Positions 25,501 through 36,351 of a stretch of DNA of 50,765 nucleotides are shown in pieces (the stretch's first letter is position 1; every line of letters begins with the position of its first letter). The notes under the pieces were generated by a model that did not search any database, was not told the origin of the DNA, and saw only the letters and a list, made by a program, of their open reading frames with translations. The DNA lies in the NCBI GenBank assembly GCA_015499995.1, contig JADNRV010000340.1, forward strand, positions 1 through 50,765, written 5' to 3'. The DNA comes from Flammula alnicola. Taxonomy: Eukaryota; Basidiomycota; Agaricomycetes; Agaricales; Strophariaceae. The position numbers were made by a program, and so were the translations under genes.

Positions 25501-26359
25501 AAAGTCCTTTCGAACAACCCCCTCACCGTTATCCAGGCTTATTAGAGGTCCCACATCGACACCATCATTCACGGTCTGCCGACGACAACCACTCCACTTA
25601 TAGCGACGATAGCTCAGATTCGGTTTATTTCAGCAGCGGCGAGGACTTTTATGACGAAGCTCAGGATATTCATCCTGTCATACAACCAACCGCGCCAACC
25701 GCGTCATCATCCCATGAGGAAATAGGCATCACGTCGTATAGAGAAGCTGTGGACGTTCCTATTGCTGGGCCGCAACACCTGCATGGACATCCAAAATCCT
25801 GGAACCAATGGAACGTGCAGCCGGCGCCTGTCTCATCTCAGCCTCAATTTACGGTGCATAAAACGGCATCTAGTCGCTCTCATGAAGTTACCCTTGACGA
25901 CATGATGTCGCTTCTTGCAGATTCTGGAAGTCCAATCACCTCTCAGGACCCCTCCATTATCCGACAGCAGTTCCTTGACCGTTTGTCACTCAGTGACGAC
26001 ATCGTTTCCCAGAATTTCTTTAGAAAGCCGGCGAAGGCGAAGGTATCTTCGATGGCTGGCCTGAGGGCAAGCTCCTCGCGGAAGAAGTTTGATCCAACCT
26101 TCTTCTGCGAACTCGATTACTGCAAGGCAGGCTTTACTCGCAAAAACGGCCTTCTTAGTAAGTAAATTCCATTCGATGCACTTTTCTTCTTTGCTAAATA
26201 TTGGTTATAGATCATTATCGAGCTCATCTGGGCATTTCAGACAAGGAGTGCAAGTTCTGCCACATGTTCTTCATAACTTCGCTAAGAAGACACGAGAAGA
26301 AGTGCAAGAGTAATCCTGATAACGAAAAACATTCACCCGCGAAAACAGTGGCTGCGTGA
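22532..26359 (+). CDS. Uncharacterised ~1029-residue agaricomycete protein with C-terminal zinc fingers
   Basis: Twelve exons keep frame throughout: 22532-22914, 23070-23125, 23184-23380, 23436-23803, 23867-24566, 24621-24665, 24731-24790, 24848-24923, 24989-25106, 25163-25209, 25267-26157 and 26211-26359. Residues 1-~125 are Ser/Pro-rich with a basic patch (NPKRRM). The core (~210-640) carries blocks I recall from an expanded, undescribed family in mushroom genomes: RKGISIGDVGIITKNGAFDF, EGAILTIPHGA, WYKYANGVRGREV and VAITSAKGRLRHPR. A ~270-residue acidic, Ser/His-rich linker follows. The end holds a C2H2 finger (C964, C969, H982, H986) and a second C2HC-like finger (C994, C997, H1008, C1012), suggesting nucleic acid binding. 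Function is unknown. Exon 1 and its 155-nt intron are the least certain part. Confidence 0.8.
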
Positions 26360-27095
26360 ACGATCTTGTCGAACTCCATCACACCCGTTTAGCAAGGTAA
26401 TTTGCTATCCACGAATTTTATTTTTCCTTTTTTGCTTGTTTCCTTCTCTCCGAGCTGTTTGTTTACGTTCTCGAGTTACACCGTGTTTTCTTGGCTCTCT
26501 AAACTTGTACGCTTTCTAATACATATTAGTCATGATCTTGTTTAACTGTTGTACCTACATTATCTCCTCCACCCCACTCCATGTACACATACAGTGAGTG
26601 ACATGTCGAGTCTCGATTCGGACGCGTCAAATGAGGTTTGCCCGAGGTAGGCGCGACCCACTGATCTGTGGGTTGTTCCCTGCCTCCAGATGGTTCTATC
26701 TGTTCAGGCTTGGGATGTAACCTCGGTGGACAGTGGGTGTGCATCACCTTTTGATCTTGTGGTACTAGACGTAACTTTGAAGCTTGAGCTGGCAGACCTG
26801 AGGCCTGAGTCTTGATATTTCATACGAAAGGGTCAAGTACATTGACAAGACGCCCGGAAAATGCTGAGCGAGATGTAATTCTAATCTAATGTTAATCTCC
26901 ATTGTTCCTCCAAAAGTGATGTCCGGCACGGTAACGCGACATGGCCCAATATCCAACGCGTTATGGTGGCACGTTGACTACCTTTCCCATTCGCCTTCAT
27001 CGTAAACCGTGGCACAGTGGCACAGTGGCCCACCGGCTTGTATATTTGGCCTGAATGTAAGCGGATTAACTCATTCCGATCTTTCCTGTTCCAAG
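26360..27095. other. Intergenic; 3' part belongs to the duplicated FunK1 upstream block
   Basis: No gene was seen. From about 26832 onward the sequence matches the reverse complement of 38208-38435, so the promoter region of the FunK1 gene was duplicated with it. Confidence 0.6.
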
Positions 27096-29740
27096 ATGGC
27101 TGATTCTTCCACTCATAGTACGAACAGCGGAGCGCCCGCCACACCTGCCCGATCTCAGCAGCGAGCGAACCCCGAATTCCGGTCCACGCCTAATAGTAGA
27201 AAGCTTACCAGCAACCCCAACCGAAAAAAGCTCCTCACGCACGTCAGCATGGATCCAGCACTCGAGGAGGAATTGCATAAGAGCCAACTGTTCGACGTAC
27301 CTCGATTAGTCGAGCATTTGTTCCCAGATAGCGTTCTCCCCCTTGGTGTTGATGTGCTGGCGGACCAGCTTATGAATAAAAGAAACCTTTGTTGGAACCC
27401 CGAACGCAAAACCTGGGAGGGGTGCCCGGACCTAACTGCGTCTTCCCAAGGTGGCATGGTGGAGGCGGCGCTAGCGATATTCCTCAACGGCATCGGTACT
27501 GCAATCCATAAAATCTGCAAAAATAATTCGAAGGCAGACGTACCTTCCAAGCCACGACGCTGGTGCAGAAGCACGCGTACGAAGCCACTGCCCGGTGGGC
27601 CATCCGCCGCACGAAAGCCCGACCTCAACCTCATTGAAGAGGGAGAGACCCCTTCATGGACCACCGTCAAGGTGACCGCAGAACTCACGTCCAACATCGA
27701 TATTAAGCACCAGCAACATAATGAGATCCAACTCACCAATGGTGCCTCTATGGTCTTCTCGTCTCAGGACGAACGCCGATTTCATATCGGTGTCTCTTTT
27801 TGTCAAACCGAAGTTCGCGTCTACGTCTTCGATCGCGCTGGAGTCATTGGTTCCGTCAAGTTTGACCTTCAAAAAGAGCCGAAGTTGTTGATTCGCCTCC
27901 TCGCTGGGTTGACTCTCTGCGATCCCTCTGCGATCGGCTTCGATCCCACCATCAGACATGGACCTGGAGGAAAGAGATTCGTGACTGTCGCCGACAAGGA
28001 GTACGAGATCATCAAGACTTTGTTTATTAGCGACAATATCCGGGGTAGGGGAACGGTTTGCTGGCAGGCTCGCTTCGATGGCGCCTACTATGTGATCAAG
28101 AACACCTGGGCCGATGTTTCTGTTTCAAGAGACCTGACCGAACCCGAAATAATGAAAATGGCTGGTGACCTGGAGGGAATTGCCCATATAGTCGCAGACG
28201 AGATTGTGCAGATTAATGGCAGAGACGACACGACGGCTTATATCCGGGAAGTGATTGACGCCAAGAGTTACTATGATGAAGATTGGTACGTGAATCTGGA
28301 GATTCGAGCCCATCGCCGGATAGTCAGCACTCCGTTCGCCGAGGCATTGCCTTATTTCTCGACGAAGAAAGAACTGATTTCGGTGCTGATCGACGCCATT
28401 GAAGGTGAGCTGAGTTACTGTCGTGTTCGTCTAGCTATCTAACTTTTAAATAGCTCATCGGCGACTGGTGGAAGAAAAGATTCTGCATCGAGATATCAGT
28501 GTGAACAATATAATGATGTATCGACCCACTTTACCGAAGGAGACGGAGCCAAATCCTCCAGACGAAGGGGATTCAGAGGCGTCTTCCATCCAACCTCACA
28601 TCACGGACGGCGGAGAGAGTAGTCAGATGCGGAGGGGGATGCTCATTGACCTCGATTATGCTCTCCTCATGAGGGAGGACGGGCTGGGCAGAGACACCGC
28701 CACTGTTGGTCACCGAACCGTAAGAAAGCATATTCGTCGCGTTTGAAATGGATACTTACCTTGAATATCACCTTTCAGGGAACGCTGCCGTTCATAGCCA
28801 TTGAGCTGCTAATGGGACTACCAGATGGGGAGGAACAGAAGCCTCGTCACGACTTGGAGTCGTTCTTCTATGTGTTGCTCTGGATCTGCTGGCACTACGC
28901 AGGGCCTAACAACGCTGAGAGGCACAATTTTGACATTATGCAAACACACATCAAGGCGTGGATTGCTGGCGAAACCTTCGAGAACTCGGATGCAACAAAG
29001 CGGTAGCTATGACGTGCTCGGCAGGAGTCTTCGACATGATCTTCTTGAAATTGTTTGCACCCTATTTTGAAGATCTAAAGCCCTGCGTCGAGAAATTGCG
29101 GAAAAAGATGTTTCCGGAATTCATTACCGACATCGACTACCAGGATATGATCGACATCCTCGAAGAAACACGCAAAGTCCTTCCGGACAAAGAAGATTGG
29201 ACGCCTGACCATGATAAGGAGGGATACGGGCTTACAGGAAGCAAGAAGAGGAAACTGGAATCCTACAAACCCCCGTTTGAATCTTTTAAGGAAGAGGCCG
29301 AAGAAGTTCCGCCAGACTACCCAGCGAAGCGTGTAAAAAGCGCGCCCAATCCTGAGAGACCCAGGTCCTCGCGATCGAGGAAATTGCCTGCTGCCAGTGC
29401 TAGGACTCATTGTATGACGACCAGAAGGAAGGGACCATCCGAATTTATGACGTCAAAATCGCTTCGAGGCCGTGCTTAAGTGTATTGCAACTTGTAATTC
29501 GTTTAACAAGTTAAACTTGTAATTAACATGAACTTGGATTAACTCGCAATGCAGTATGATATATGAGACGTGACGGTTGAAAAGAAAGACTTCGAGACTC
29601 ACCATATAACATTGTCCACAGGTTACCTATACCTTGTCGCCAACACTCGCCAACACTCGAGCATGTTTACTTTCAACGGCCATATCATTCGTCGAATATG
29701 AATGGCCTTGCTTAGAATGAAGTCAAGAGGAACAGGGTGC
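26832..29740 (+). repeat. Inverted segmental duplication, copy 1 (full-length FunK1 block)
   Basis: Reading the reverse complement of 36525-38435 against this stretch gives long stretches of similarity: promoter, three coding exons, both introns and about 250 bp of 3' flank. Copy 2 lacks about 1 kb corresponding to 27052-28067. The copies differ at many positions, so the duplication is not recent. Confidence 0.88.
27096..29479 (+). pseudogene. FunK1 fungal-specific protein kinase, frameshifted near its 3' end
   Basis: Exons 27096-28404, 28454-28719 and 28779-29006 keep frame. The N-terminal ~300 residues include a basic, disordered start and a FunK1-type region. The kinase part shows VIKNTW (Lys), LHRDISVNN (catalytic D450), LIDLDYAL in place of DFG, and GTLPFIAIELL followed by HDLESFFYVLLWIC, all FunK1 hallmarks. 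Near 28984 one base is missing relative to the inverted copy (TTCGAGAACTCGG against TTCGGGCAAGTCGG). The frame then hits TAG at 29004-29006. The lost C-terminal ~170 codons continue open in another frame to 29479. The truncated product (about 600 residues) still holds most kinase motifs, so loss of function is inference. Confidence 0.85.
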
Positions 29741-29823
29741 ATGTGTCACTGTTAGCAAGATTTTATTGGGATCCAGCGTGGGAATAACTTCAATAAGAGC
29801 TTGGGCACACTCAGGCTCGAGTC
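29480..29823. other. 3' flank of FunK1 copy 1
   Basis: No gene was seen. Similarity to the inverted copy continues to about 29740. Confidence 0.5.
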
Positions 29824-30181
29824 TCAATACCGCATATTTCCTTTGGATGGTCGAGTGAAGAGAGGCGGTTTATGGCCGCTGCCACCACCCGACATTCGTA
29901 GCCACTGACTGCCGTCATGCAGATGCCTGTCGTTTACACCTGGAAGCTCTCATGTGAGCCAAACTTAATTTTAGCGGATATAGTTTGATAAGTCACCTGG
30001 GAAAATTCGGCTTGAAATAAGCAGACTCAAAGGCAGCCATTAGGTCAACAGCATGTAGGGTGGTCTTTGCCAGGTCTTTGTTGCGTTCGCGTGTGAAGAG
30101 AGATGGATTTAAAAGGTGCCAGAGGAACTTGAAGTAGTCCATGGTTCCGGAGACTGCGAGATTGGAAATTCTGCTGGCCAT
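29824..30181 (-). CDS. Possible small two-exon gene, unknown product
   Basis: An ATG at 30181 opens MASRISNLAVSGTMD and continues through a well-formed stretch ending FKPNFPR. A GTGACT donor then joins to an acceptor near 29930, giving an in-frame second exon HLHDGSQWLRM... with a stop at 29824-29826. The intron is about 70 nt, normal for this window. The ~95-residue product has no domain I recognise and may be the 3' part of a longer gene or a decayed copy. Support is only the exon joining and a protein-like composition. Confidence 0.4.
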
Positions 30182-30429
30182 TCTCTTTCAATTTGAGGCA
30201 TTAAGGGAGGGGATAGCACCTAAGAAAGCCAAAAGACACCCTACAAGATATTCAAGAGTCAAGACGAGTTTGTCCGACTTTGTTCGATGAGACGCGAGCT
30301 AATGGGAACAGGGCGTGGGAAATGTCAAAATATGCTTGAGCACGGTGTCAAGCTGTCTCACAGCGTCCCTGTTTTTCTTCAGCTCTAGCCACGACGCACT
30401 TCTCCCAGCGTCCGAAGGCTACCCCAGCC

Positions 30430-32764
30430 ATGACTATATTCCTCCCCTTGGATCCTGCCGCCCCGGTCCCCTCATTGCCTGCGTTTCTCGTGCCACCCAC
30501 CAATCCCGCTAGCCAGCTCTCAAAGACGGTCCAGGCGATAATGAAAGCGAAGCGGATCGTCGTCATCTGTGGTGCGTGTATCCTTTATTCGTGATAAGAT
30601 CATGGGCTCATTTATCGATGCAGGTGCTGGGATATCAGTGCAGGCAGGAATCCCTGACTTTCGGTCGTCCGAAGGTCTTTTTCAATCTATCAAGCGCGAT
30701 AATCCGCGTGAAGCCATGTCCTCCGGGAAAGAGCTGTTTGACGTGTCGGTCTTCAACGTGAGCATGCCTTTTATCGTTCTGCTGTTTTACCGATGGATTG
30801 CGTTGGGCGTCATGTACATAATTTTCTGACCGAAACCATGTGGTTACCGCATTGGCTCGTTGAACCTTTTTATTGCTTTGGGTTTCACTTTATGTCTGAT
30901 GCTGACGACAGATTTTTTATTTTACCAGTCCGAGCAAAAAACATCACTCTTCTGCCAAATGATTGCGCAACTCTCAGAGTTATCACAAGCAGCGCAACCG
31001 ACATCATTCCACCACGTCCTCCGTGCGCTGGACGACCGCGGAAGGCTGCTGAGGGTGTACACCCAAAACATCGACGCGATCGAACAAAAATGCGGGCTCT
31101 CCTTTGGCGTCCCAGAGTTCGAGGGCAAGCGATCAAAGTCTCGCTCGAAAGGAAAATCAAAAGCAATCGAAGAGGCCGTTAACCCCACGGACGATGCGCA
31201 TGCGCAACCCGTTGCCTCGAGCAGTCGGCTGCCGTCACCTCCCGTGGAAACGCCGCGGTGCATCCCCCTGCACGGCACCCTCCAATCGATGCACTGTCAG
31301 ATCTGCAACCACTCGTTTCCGCTCCTCGAGTACCTACCGTCGCTCGTGTCCGGCCAGCCGCCATCCTGTCCGGAGTGCACGTCGTTGGAGGCGACCCGGC
31401 AGCTGGTTGGCAAGCGGCCGCGTGGTATCGGGAAATTGCGCCCGAGCGTGGTATTGTACAACGAGGCGCACAAGGACGGCGAGGGCGTGGGTGATGTGGT
31501 GCAGAAGGATCTGATAGGGTCATCGAAGGGCAAGGGTCGGAGTGGGGCGGATTTATTGTTGGTGGTGGGCACGAGCCTGAAGGTCCCAGGGACGAAGCGC
31601 ATGGTTCGGGAGTTCGCCAAGGCCGTTCGGTCGCGGGTTTCGTCGTCTGCGAAGGAGGAGAGTGGCTCCGCCTCCACCACGCCTGGTGCGTCGTCCGGCT
31701 CTGGCCATGGACTGGCGACACCCGCACCGTCGCCGCGTCGCTCGCCAACAGCGGACGAGGAGCCTGTGATGGCAAGCCCGAAGGCGGTCTACCTCAACCT
31801 GGACTTTCCGGTGCCGACGAGAGAGTGGGAGGGCGTGTTCGATGCGTGGATACAGGGTGATGCGCAACAGTTCGCGGAGATGCTGCAGGCGGAAATCGAG
31901 AAGGAGGCAAGGGCAAAGGAGGTCGCGGTAGAGAAGAAGCGGAGGAGGGACGAGGAGGCTGCTGCACTGGCGAATGCGGTGGAGCATGAGCTTCCGGACC
32001 TTGGGCGGATGCGGATGCAGGAGCAGAGTCGGGGGAGTGGCAGTGGCAGTGGGATTCGCAACGTCGGGACGAATGGGGTGCCTGCGGGTCCGAATTCGAG
32101 CGCGAACGTGAAACGGAAGTCTAGTAGCGCGCAGAGTGCGCCGAGCAAGAAGAGGAAGTCCGCGACGAGTGTACATGTGCCGCTTTCGCCACCTCATACA
32201 CCGCCCTCTGCCCCCAAACGCGTCGCTGGGTCACGTCACCGTCACCATCGTCATCATCGGGATACGGACATGGACGTGGATATGCGCGAGCCGCCTCCTC
32301 CGCCACCCCCGCCGGCGAAGCTTCTGCTGCGCATACCGCCGTTGCATTCTCGTCCGTATTATGTGCCAGAGGTGTACATCACGTCCACGCCTCCGCAGTA
32401 CGTTCGGCCGTATGAGCTTGTGGGGTTGAGTCGAAGGCGGAGTGTTACGCCTCCTACGCCTCCTCTTGTTGTGGATGGTGATGACGATGACGATATGACG
32501 GCGCCGACGCTGCAATACGGCGGCAAGCGCCTGAAGGCGGGTCGTGGCTCTCGGCCTGCACCTTCGCATTCTCGACGCTTGAATCGTGATGGAGCATCGC
32601 GGTCTTGCAGCTTATCTCGGACCGTCCCACGTCGTTTGTCCGTGATCTCTCCCCCTCCCCCTCCCACGGCACATCAGGCGTTATCTCACGATATCTCGAG
32701 TCCTCGCTTGCCGTCTGACATGCTTGTGCGAACGCTGCAGCTGGGGATTCGGGATCCTGCTTAG
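30430..32764 (+). CDS. Sirtuin (Sir2-family NAD+-dependent deacylase), Hst3/Hst4-like
   Basis: Exons 30430-30571, 30624-30757 and 30929-32764 keep frame and give 703 residues. The NAD+-binding GAGISVQAGIPDFRS is joined across intron 1. TQNIDAIEQKCGL and the catalytic His in LHGTLQSMHC (about residue 207) follow, with zinc ligands CQIC and CPEC (about 213-241) and VVGTSLKVPGTKRM. This order and the GTSLKVPG form resemble class I Hst3/Hst4 sirtuins, which deacetylate histone H3 Lys56 in the nucleus; the substrate is inferred. An Arg/Ser/Lys-rich insert (about 150-200) precedes the catalytic His. A ~330-residue tail is highly basic and low complexity, with RHRHHRHHR and a run of eight Pro. Intron 2 is 171 nt, longer than its neighbours. 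Confidence 0.92.
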
Positions 32765-33335
32765 GGCTCGGAACAGTGAACACTCGCTCTCATCTCTGGC
32801 GCTGCGTATATTTATTACGTTTATTTATTTTGTAAATAATCCATTGAGTCTTGGCCCTCACTGGGCGGGAAAGGGGGAAGAGGGGTTATCGTGCCCAGGT
32901 GCAACTACGAAGAATAATTTGGTCGGGTGTACATAAATACTGTTGTTTTTTGAGATGATGTACACTGTATTGTGTAGCTTGTTGAACTTAGAGCAGGTCT
33001 GTTGATATTGACGTTGATCTTTTCCGTGTCTGCTCCTGCTAGTGTGAGGCGCATGACAGGCCGGTTCTCGATGAGCAGGCTAGTTATCCGGACAGAATAG
33101 ATAGGAGACTCGAGTAGGTTACTTATGTACAGTATATATGACGATGATTAGCGTCTGTCTCCTCCGATAGATCCACCTGTAAGGACAACAATAAACACCT
33201 GGTACCAGATAAGTAGAGTACAGTATCGCTGTTGGTACCACCAAAAAGAATATTCGGGAGCCGACGAGGTTGGTTGGAGCATGACCAAGAAGTGATGTTT
33301 AGTTCCTGCAAGAAATCAGGTATACGAGCCTCTTC
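32765..33335. other. Intergenic region between convergent sirtuin and SRA genes
   Basis: Probable 3' UTRs of two convergent genes; TTTATTTATTTTGTAAATAA near 32818 is AU-rich and resembles polyadenylation-region sequence. No gene was seen. Confidence 0.45.
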
Positions 33336-36300
33336 TCATTCGGTTATCTCTCCTTCTTCAAGTTCGTCTTCATATCCATGTGCTCGTTCGCCTCCACCAG
33401 GTTTGACCATTCCACTTTCAGTGATTTGCCCGCTTTCGATAGCCTCATCGTTGTATCTTTGATTGCCTGGTATAGTCGGGTTTTGCATTACCGACCCGGT
33501 AAATGTCGATTCTGTTGCTCTTTGACTCATAGAGGGAGGGTGGGATGCACCATCGTGATGGTGGTCGTGCACCTCAGCTTGTGGGATTACACGATCACGT
33601 TGTTGTGATATAACTGTGAAACGACGTGTTCAGGGTCATAAGAGGTATCAAATCAGGGAAACAGTCTTACGTGGTACAGTTGACTCCCTCATAACCCATA
33701 CCCCTCGGTGGACGGCCCAAGGTATGGGTTATCGGGGTTATGGGCCAATAGAGGGATGCTAAAAATAGATTCGATAAATCTCAGAAGAATTAGGGTCGCT
33801 GGCGGTCAAATTTATGCTAAACTATGGCAATTGACATTCACGAATGCCTCTAGTATGCTTGTAAGGGGATCGTTCGAGTCATCTATGCCTTGAGGGCCTT
33901 GTGACGGTGGCTCGGGAGGAAGTTGACACCATCAGAGTCGTGAGAAAACTGTCGGAGGTGGTGTTTTTGGGGTAAAATTAGGTCAAAAAGGTCAGTTGTG
34001 AGCTGTTGAGTGGCTGCTGTAGCATATCATTCGTGATGGATACCTGGGAAAGTTATAATTTAACCCCGAATCCACAATTTCAGGCCTAATATAGTGCCAA
34101 AACCTATGGGTTTTGCCTGCCGGGGGGTATGGGTTATGGGTTATCGCGGTTGTATGGGTTATGGTATGCATTTCCCTGCGAACCAACTTGGTGGACCGAA
34201 AAAGGTATGGAGTATAAGGGGTTATGGGTTATCTAAGGTATGGGTTACGAGGGAGTCAACTGTACAGGTTTTCTTACGCCAATGTCCTTGGTCATCAGCG
34301 CGTCCATATCGTGGTCCTCCCCGCGCTCCCGCGAAGAAACATGTGCATTACGCTTGGCCAGAGAATTGGCAGCATTACTCCGCGCCTTTGCAGCTTCACT
34401 CTTCTTTTTCCGTTCTTGCCTGTCCCATTCCATGTATTCTTCTAAGAGAATGCGTATCAACAGTCAGAATGTTGTATTTCATGCAATGAGGTGGGAAATC
34501 AAATATACCGAATGATTCAAAAAAGGGAACTCCATGTTCGTCTTGCTTGGGACCGGCATTCACTTTCCCAGTATCTGTCATGTTCGTATCCGTTGCAGGA
34601 GCGGGGGTATCTTATAACAGATAAAGTATATTAGAAAGAAAAATGGTGGAAGAACGGAATGATGGAGTATCAGAATGAAACCCTCACCTGCACTGTCTCC
34701 TGTCGGGAGAATAGCCTCACGTCTGTCGTCGACTAACATTGAATCATCCGTATCTCTTGCAGGTTCGGGAACATCATGTACGATTCCGGATCCGACTTGC
34801 CCACCAACTATAGACCCCTCATATCGATACAAGTTACGACTGGGCTGCAGATTTTGAGCTAGAAGTGCGGGTGAAACATGGAATGATCAGAAAATCGCTG
34901 GGAATCTTTTCGTGAAGATGCTCACCTTGCACCGAACGCAGCGGCTCAGGTGATTGAGACCCAGAGCTTGACGAGTCTTCCCAGTCCGATGAGTCGGGCG
35001 TGTTTAAGGGACCGGGCGACGACGGTTCCACCTTGCACGATGACTGATACGCCTGTGGTCTGGCGGACTTGTAATCTGCCACAGACGGCTGTGGATGTGA
35101 ACGATGTTTAGGTCGCGGATGACGAATTGATGAGTTGGTAAAGAGGGACGAGAACGACAGTGCTCGTCGCTTTATGGTTGAGTTTGCGCCCGTGTTTGAC
35201 GTTGATGCCACTGGAGACTTGATTCGGGAGGACGACGCGACAGGCATAGGTGGTGCTGAGGATTTGAATTCATGTGGCCTTTCTCGCCTCATCGGCCTGG
35301 TCGCGGTCAGCCCAGGAAGGGGATCCTGGCCGGGGCAACGCTAGGATGGCTTCTTTGAGCATAAAGGAAGAAAGGAAGACATTACAGAGTACCGACCTGA
35401 AATCGGAATGAGCAGATATCAAAACCGCTTTTTCCCTTCTTCATTTCGGCCTGAATCACAATATGATGACTTAAGTTGGATGTCAGTCTCGAAGAGAGGG
35501 AATGCTCACCTTCATCACGGTATATAATCCATCATAACGGTATCTAAGAACGACGGTGCAATTGAGAAATGAATAGTTTAGGCTTGGTTCACGGGTTGAA
35601 AAATCCATACCCTACTGCGGGAGCATAATCAGACTTGAGCCCAGATCCACGGATTACCCGCACTGGTGTTCCCGTTTTGCATGAGGTCTGGACAATGTAA
35701 GTTAAAAAAATGCTTGTCACACAAGTTGTGTGTGTATACTGACTTTGAGTGAGAGATTTCCGAGTGTCCATTCCTGATTCCTGATTTGTGCATTGCTCCA
35801 CTTTTCCCCTGAGCCTTTGTCACGTCTTGCTTGGCCACCTATTCATTGCGGTTGCTTCATGAAAAAAGAAGGATCTTGATGTGCGAACAGACAAACTTGC
35901 CTTGGCCAGTATATGTACTTCAGAAGAAGAGTTTGATTTCAGTTTGCCTAATGCCAAAAAAAAGGAAGAAGGGAGATATCTCACAATTTATCGCCTTTAT
36001 CGATGTCATCCTCGTAGCCTCCCGAGCTATTATAGCCAAGCGAAGACATAAGAATCGCCCAGGATCAGATTCGAGAGGTAGTGGGCACTCACAGGACTAT
36101 AGAGTAAGCCCCTATCGAGCCCCGACCATGAATACCATTCGAAAGGTGGGCGTGAACACCATCGTCACAGAGCTCGCGTCGTCCAGGCCATCTAGAGCCA
36201 ACAGGAAAGCCAGGGATTTCTCCAAAGCGAGCCCTGGTTGAAGAATGCAATACCATCAGTCGACAGAGATTGGATGGTTCAACAGATATACAACTTACGG

Positions 36301-36351
36301 ATTACGCCCAGGAGCGGGATTCATGACACTTCCTTTGAATGCCAGCGGCAT
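33336..36351 (-). CDS. SRA-YDG domain protein (modified-cytosine/DNA-binding type)
   Basis: Exons that keep frame on the minus strand are 36299-36351, 36093-36233, 35985-36026, 35897-35917, 35744-35825, 35611-35687, 35510-35543, 35397-35450, 34926-35340, 34688-34858, 34509-34610 and 34278-34441; a last exon lies around 33336-33572. The product is about 530 residues. Residues ~18-168 form an SRA-YDG domain: FGEIPGFPVGSRW, GVHAHLSNGIHG, SIVLSGGYEDD, TGTPVRVIRG, then YRYDGLYTVMKAE with KGKSGFDI. In UHRF1 and plant relatives this domain flips and reads methylated cytosine, so a chromatin role is inferred. The remainder is disordered, basic, then acidic (DELEEGEITE). No RING or SET domain is present. 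The last intron contains a MITE, and its splice phase is unresolved. Confidence 0.87.
33677..34262. mobile_element. pogo/Fot-like MITE inside an intron of the SRA gene
   Basis: A 586-bp element whose 27-bp terminal inverted repeats differ at one position: CAGTTGACTCCCTCATAACC at 33677 and the complementary end at 34236-34262. It is flanked by TA dinucleotides (33675-33676, 34263-34264), the duplication made by Tc1/mariner-pogo transposases. The ACAGTTGACTCCC-type end resembles Fot1/pogo families. Subterminal TATGGGTTAT words repeat near both ends. No transposase ORF is present. Confidence 0.85.

Noticed and set aside
25087..26359. Separate zinc-finger gene starting at ATG 25087
   Set aside because: The upstream exons enter this ATG in frame with matching phase, so a single 12-exon gene explains the data better; a second promoter cannot be excluded.
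27009..27095. FunK1 start upstream of 27096
   Set aside because: The upstream extension begins with GTG, not ATG. The ATG at 27096 is the first proper start.
32231..32667. Arg-rich minus-strand ORFs over the sirtuin tail
   Set aside because: Shadows of a GC-rich repetitive coding region.
33866..33885. tRNA T-arm-like GTTCGAGTC
   Set aside because: No acceptor stem or anticodon arm at the required distances, and it lies inside the MITE.
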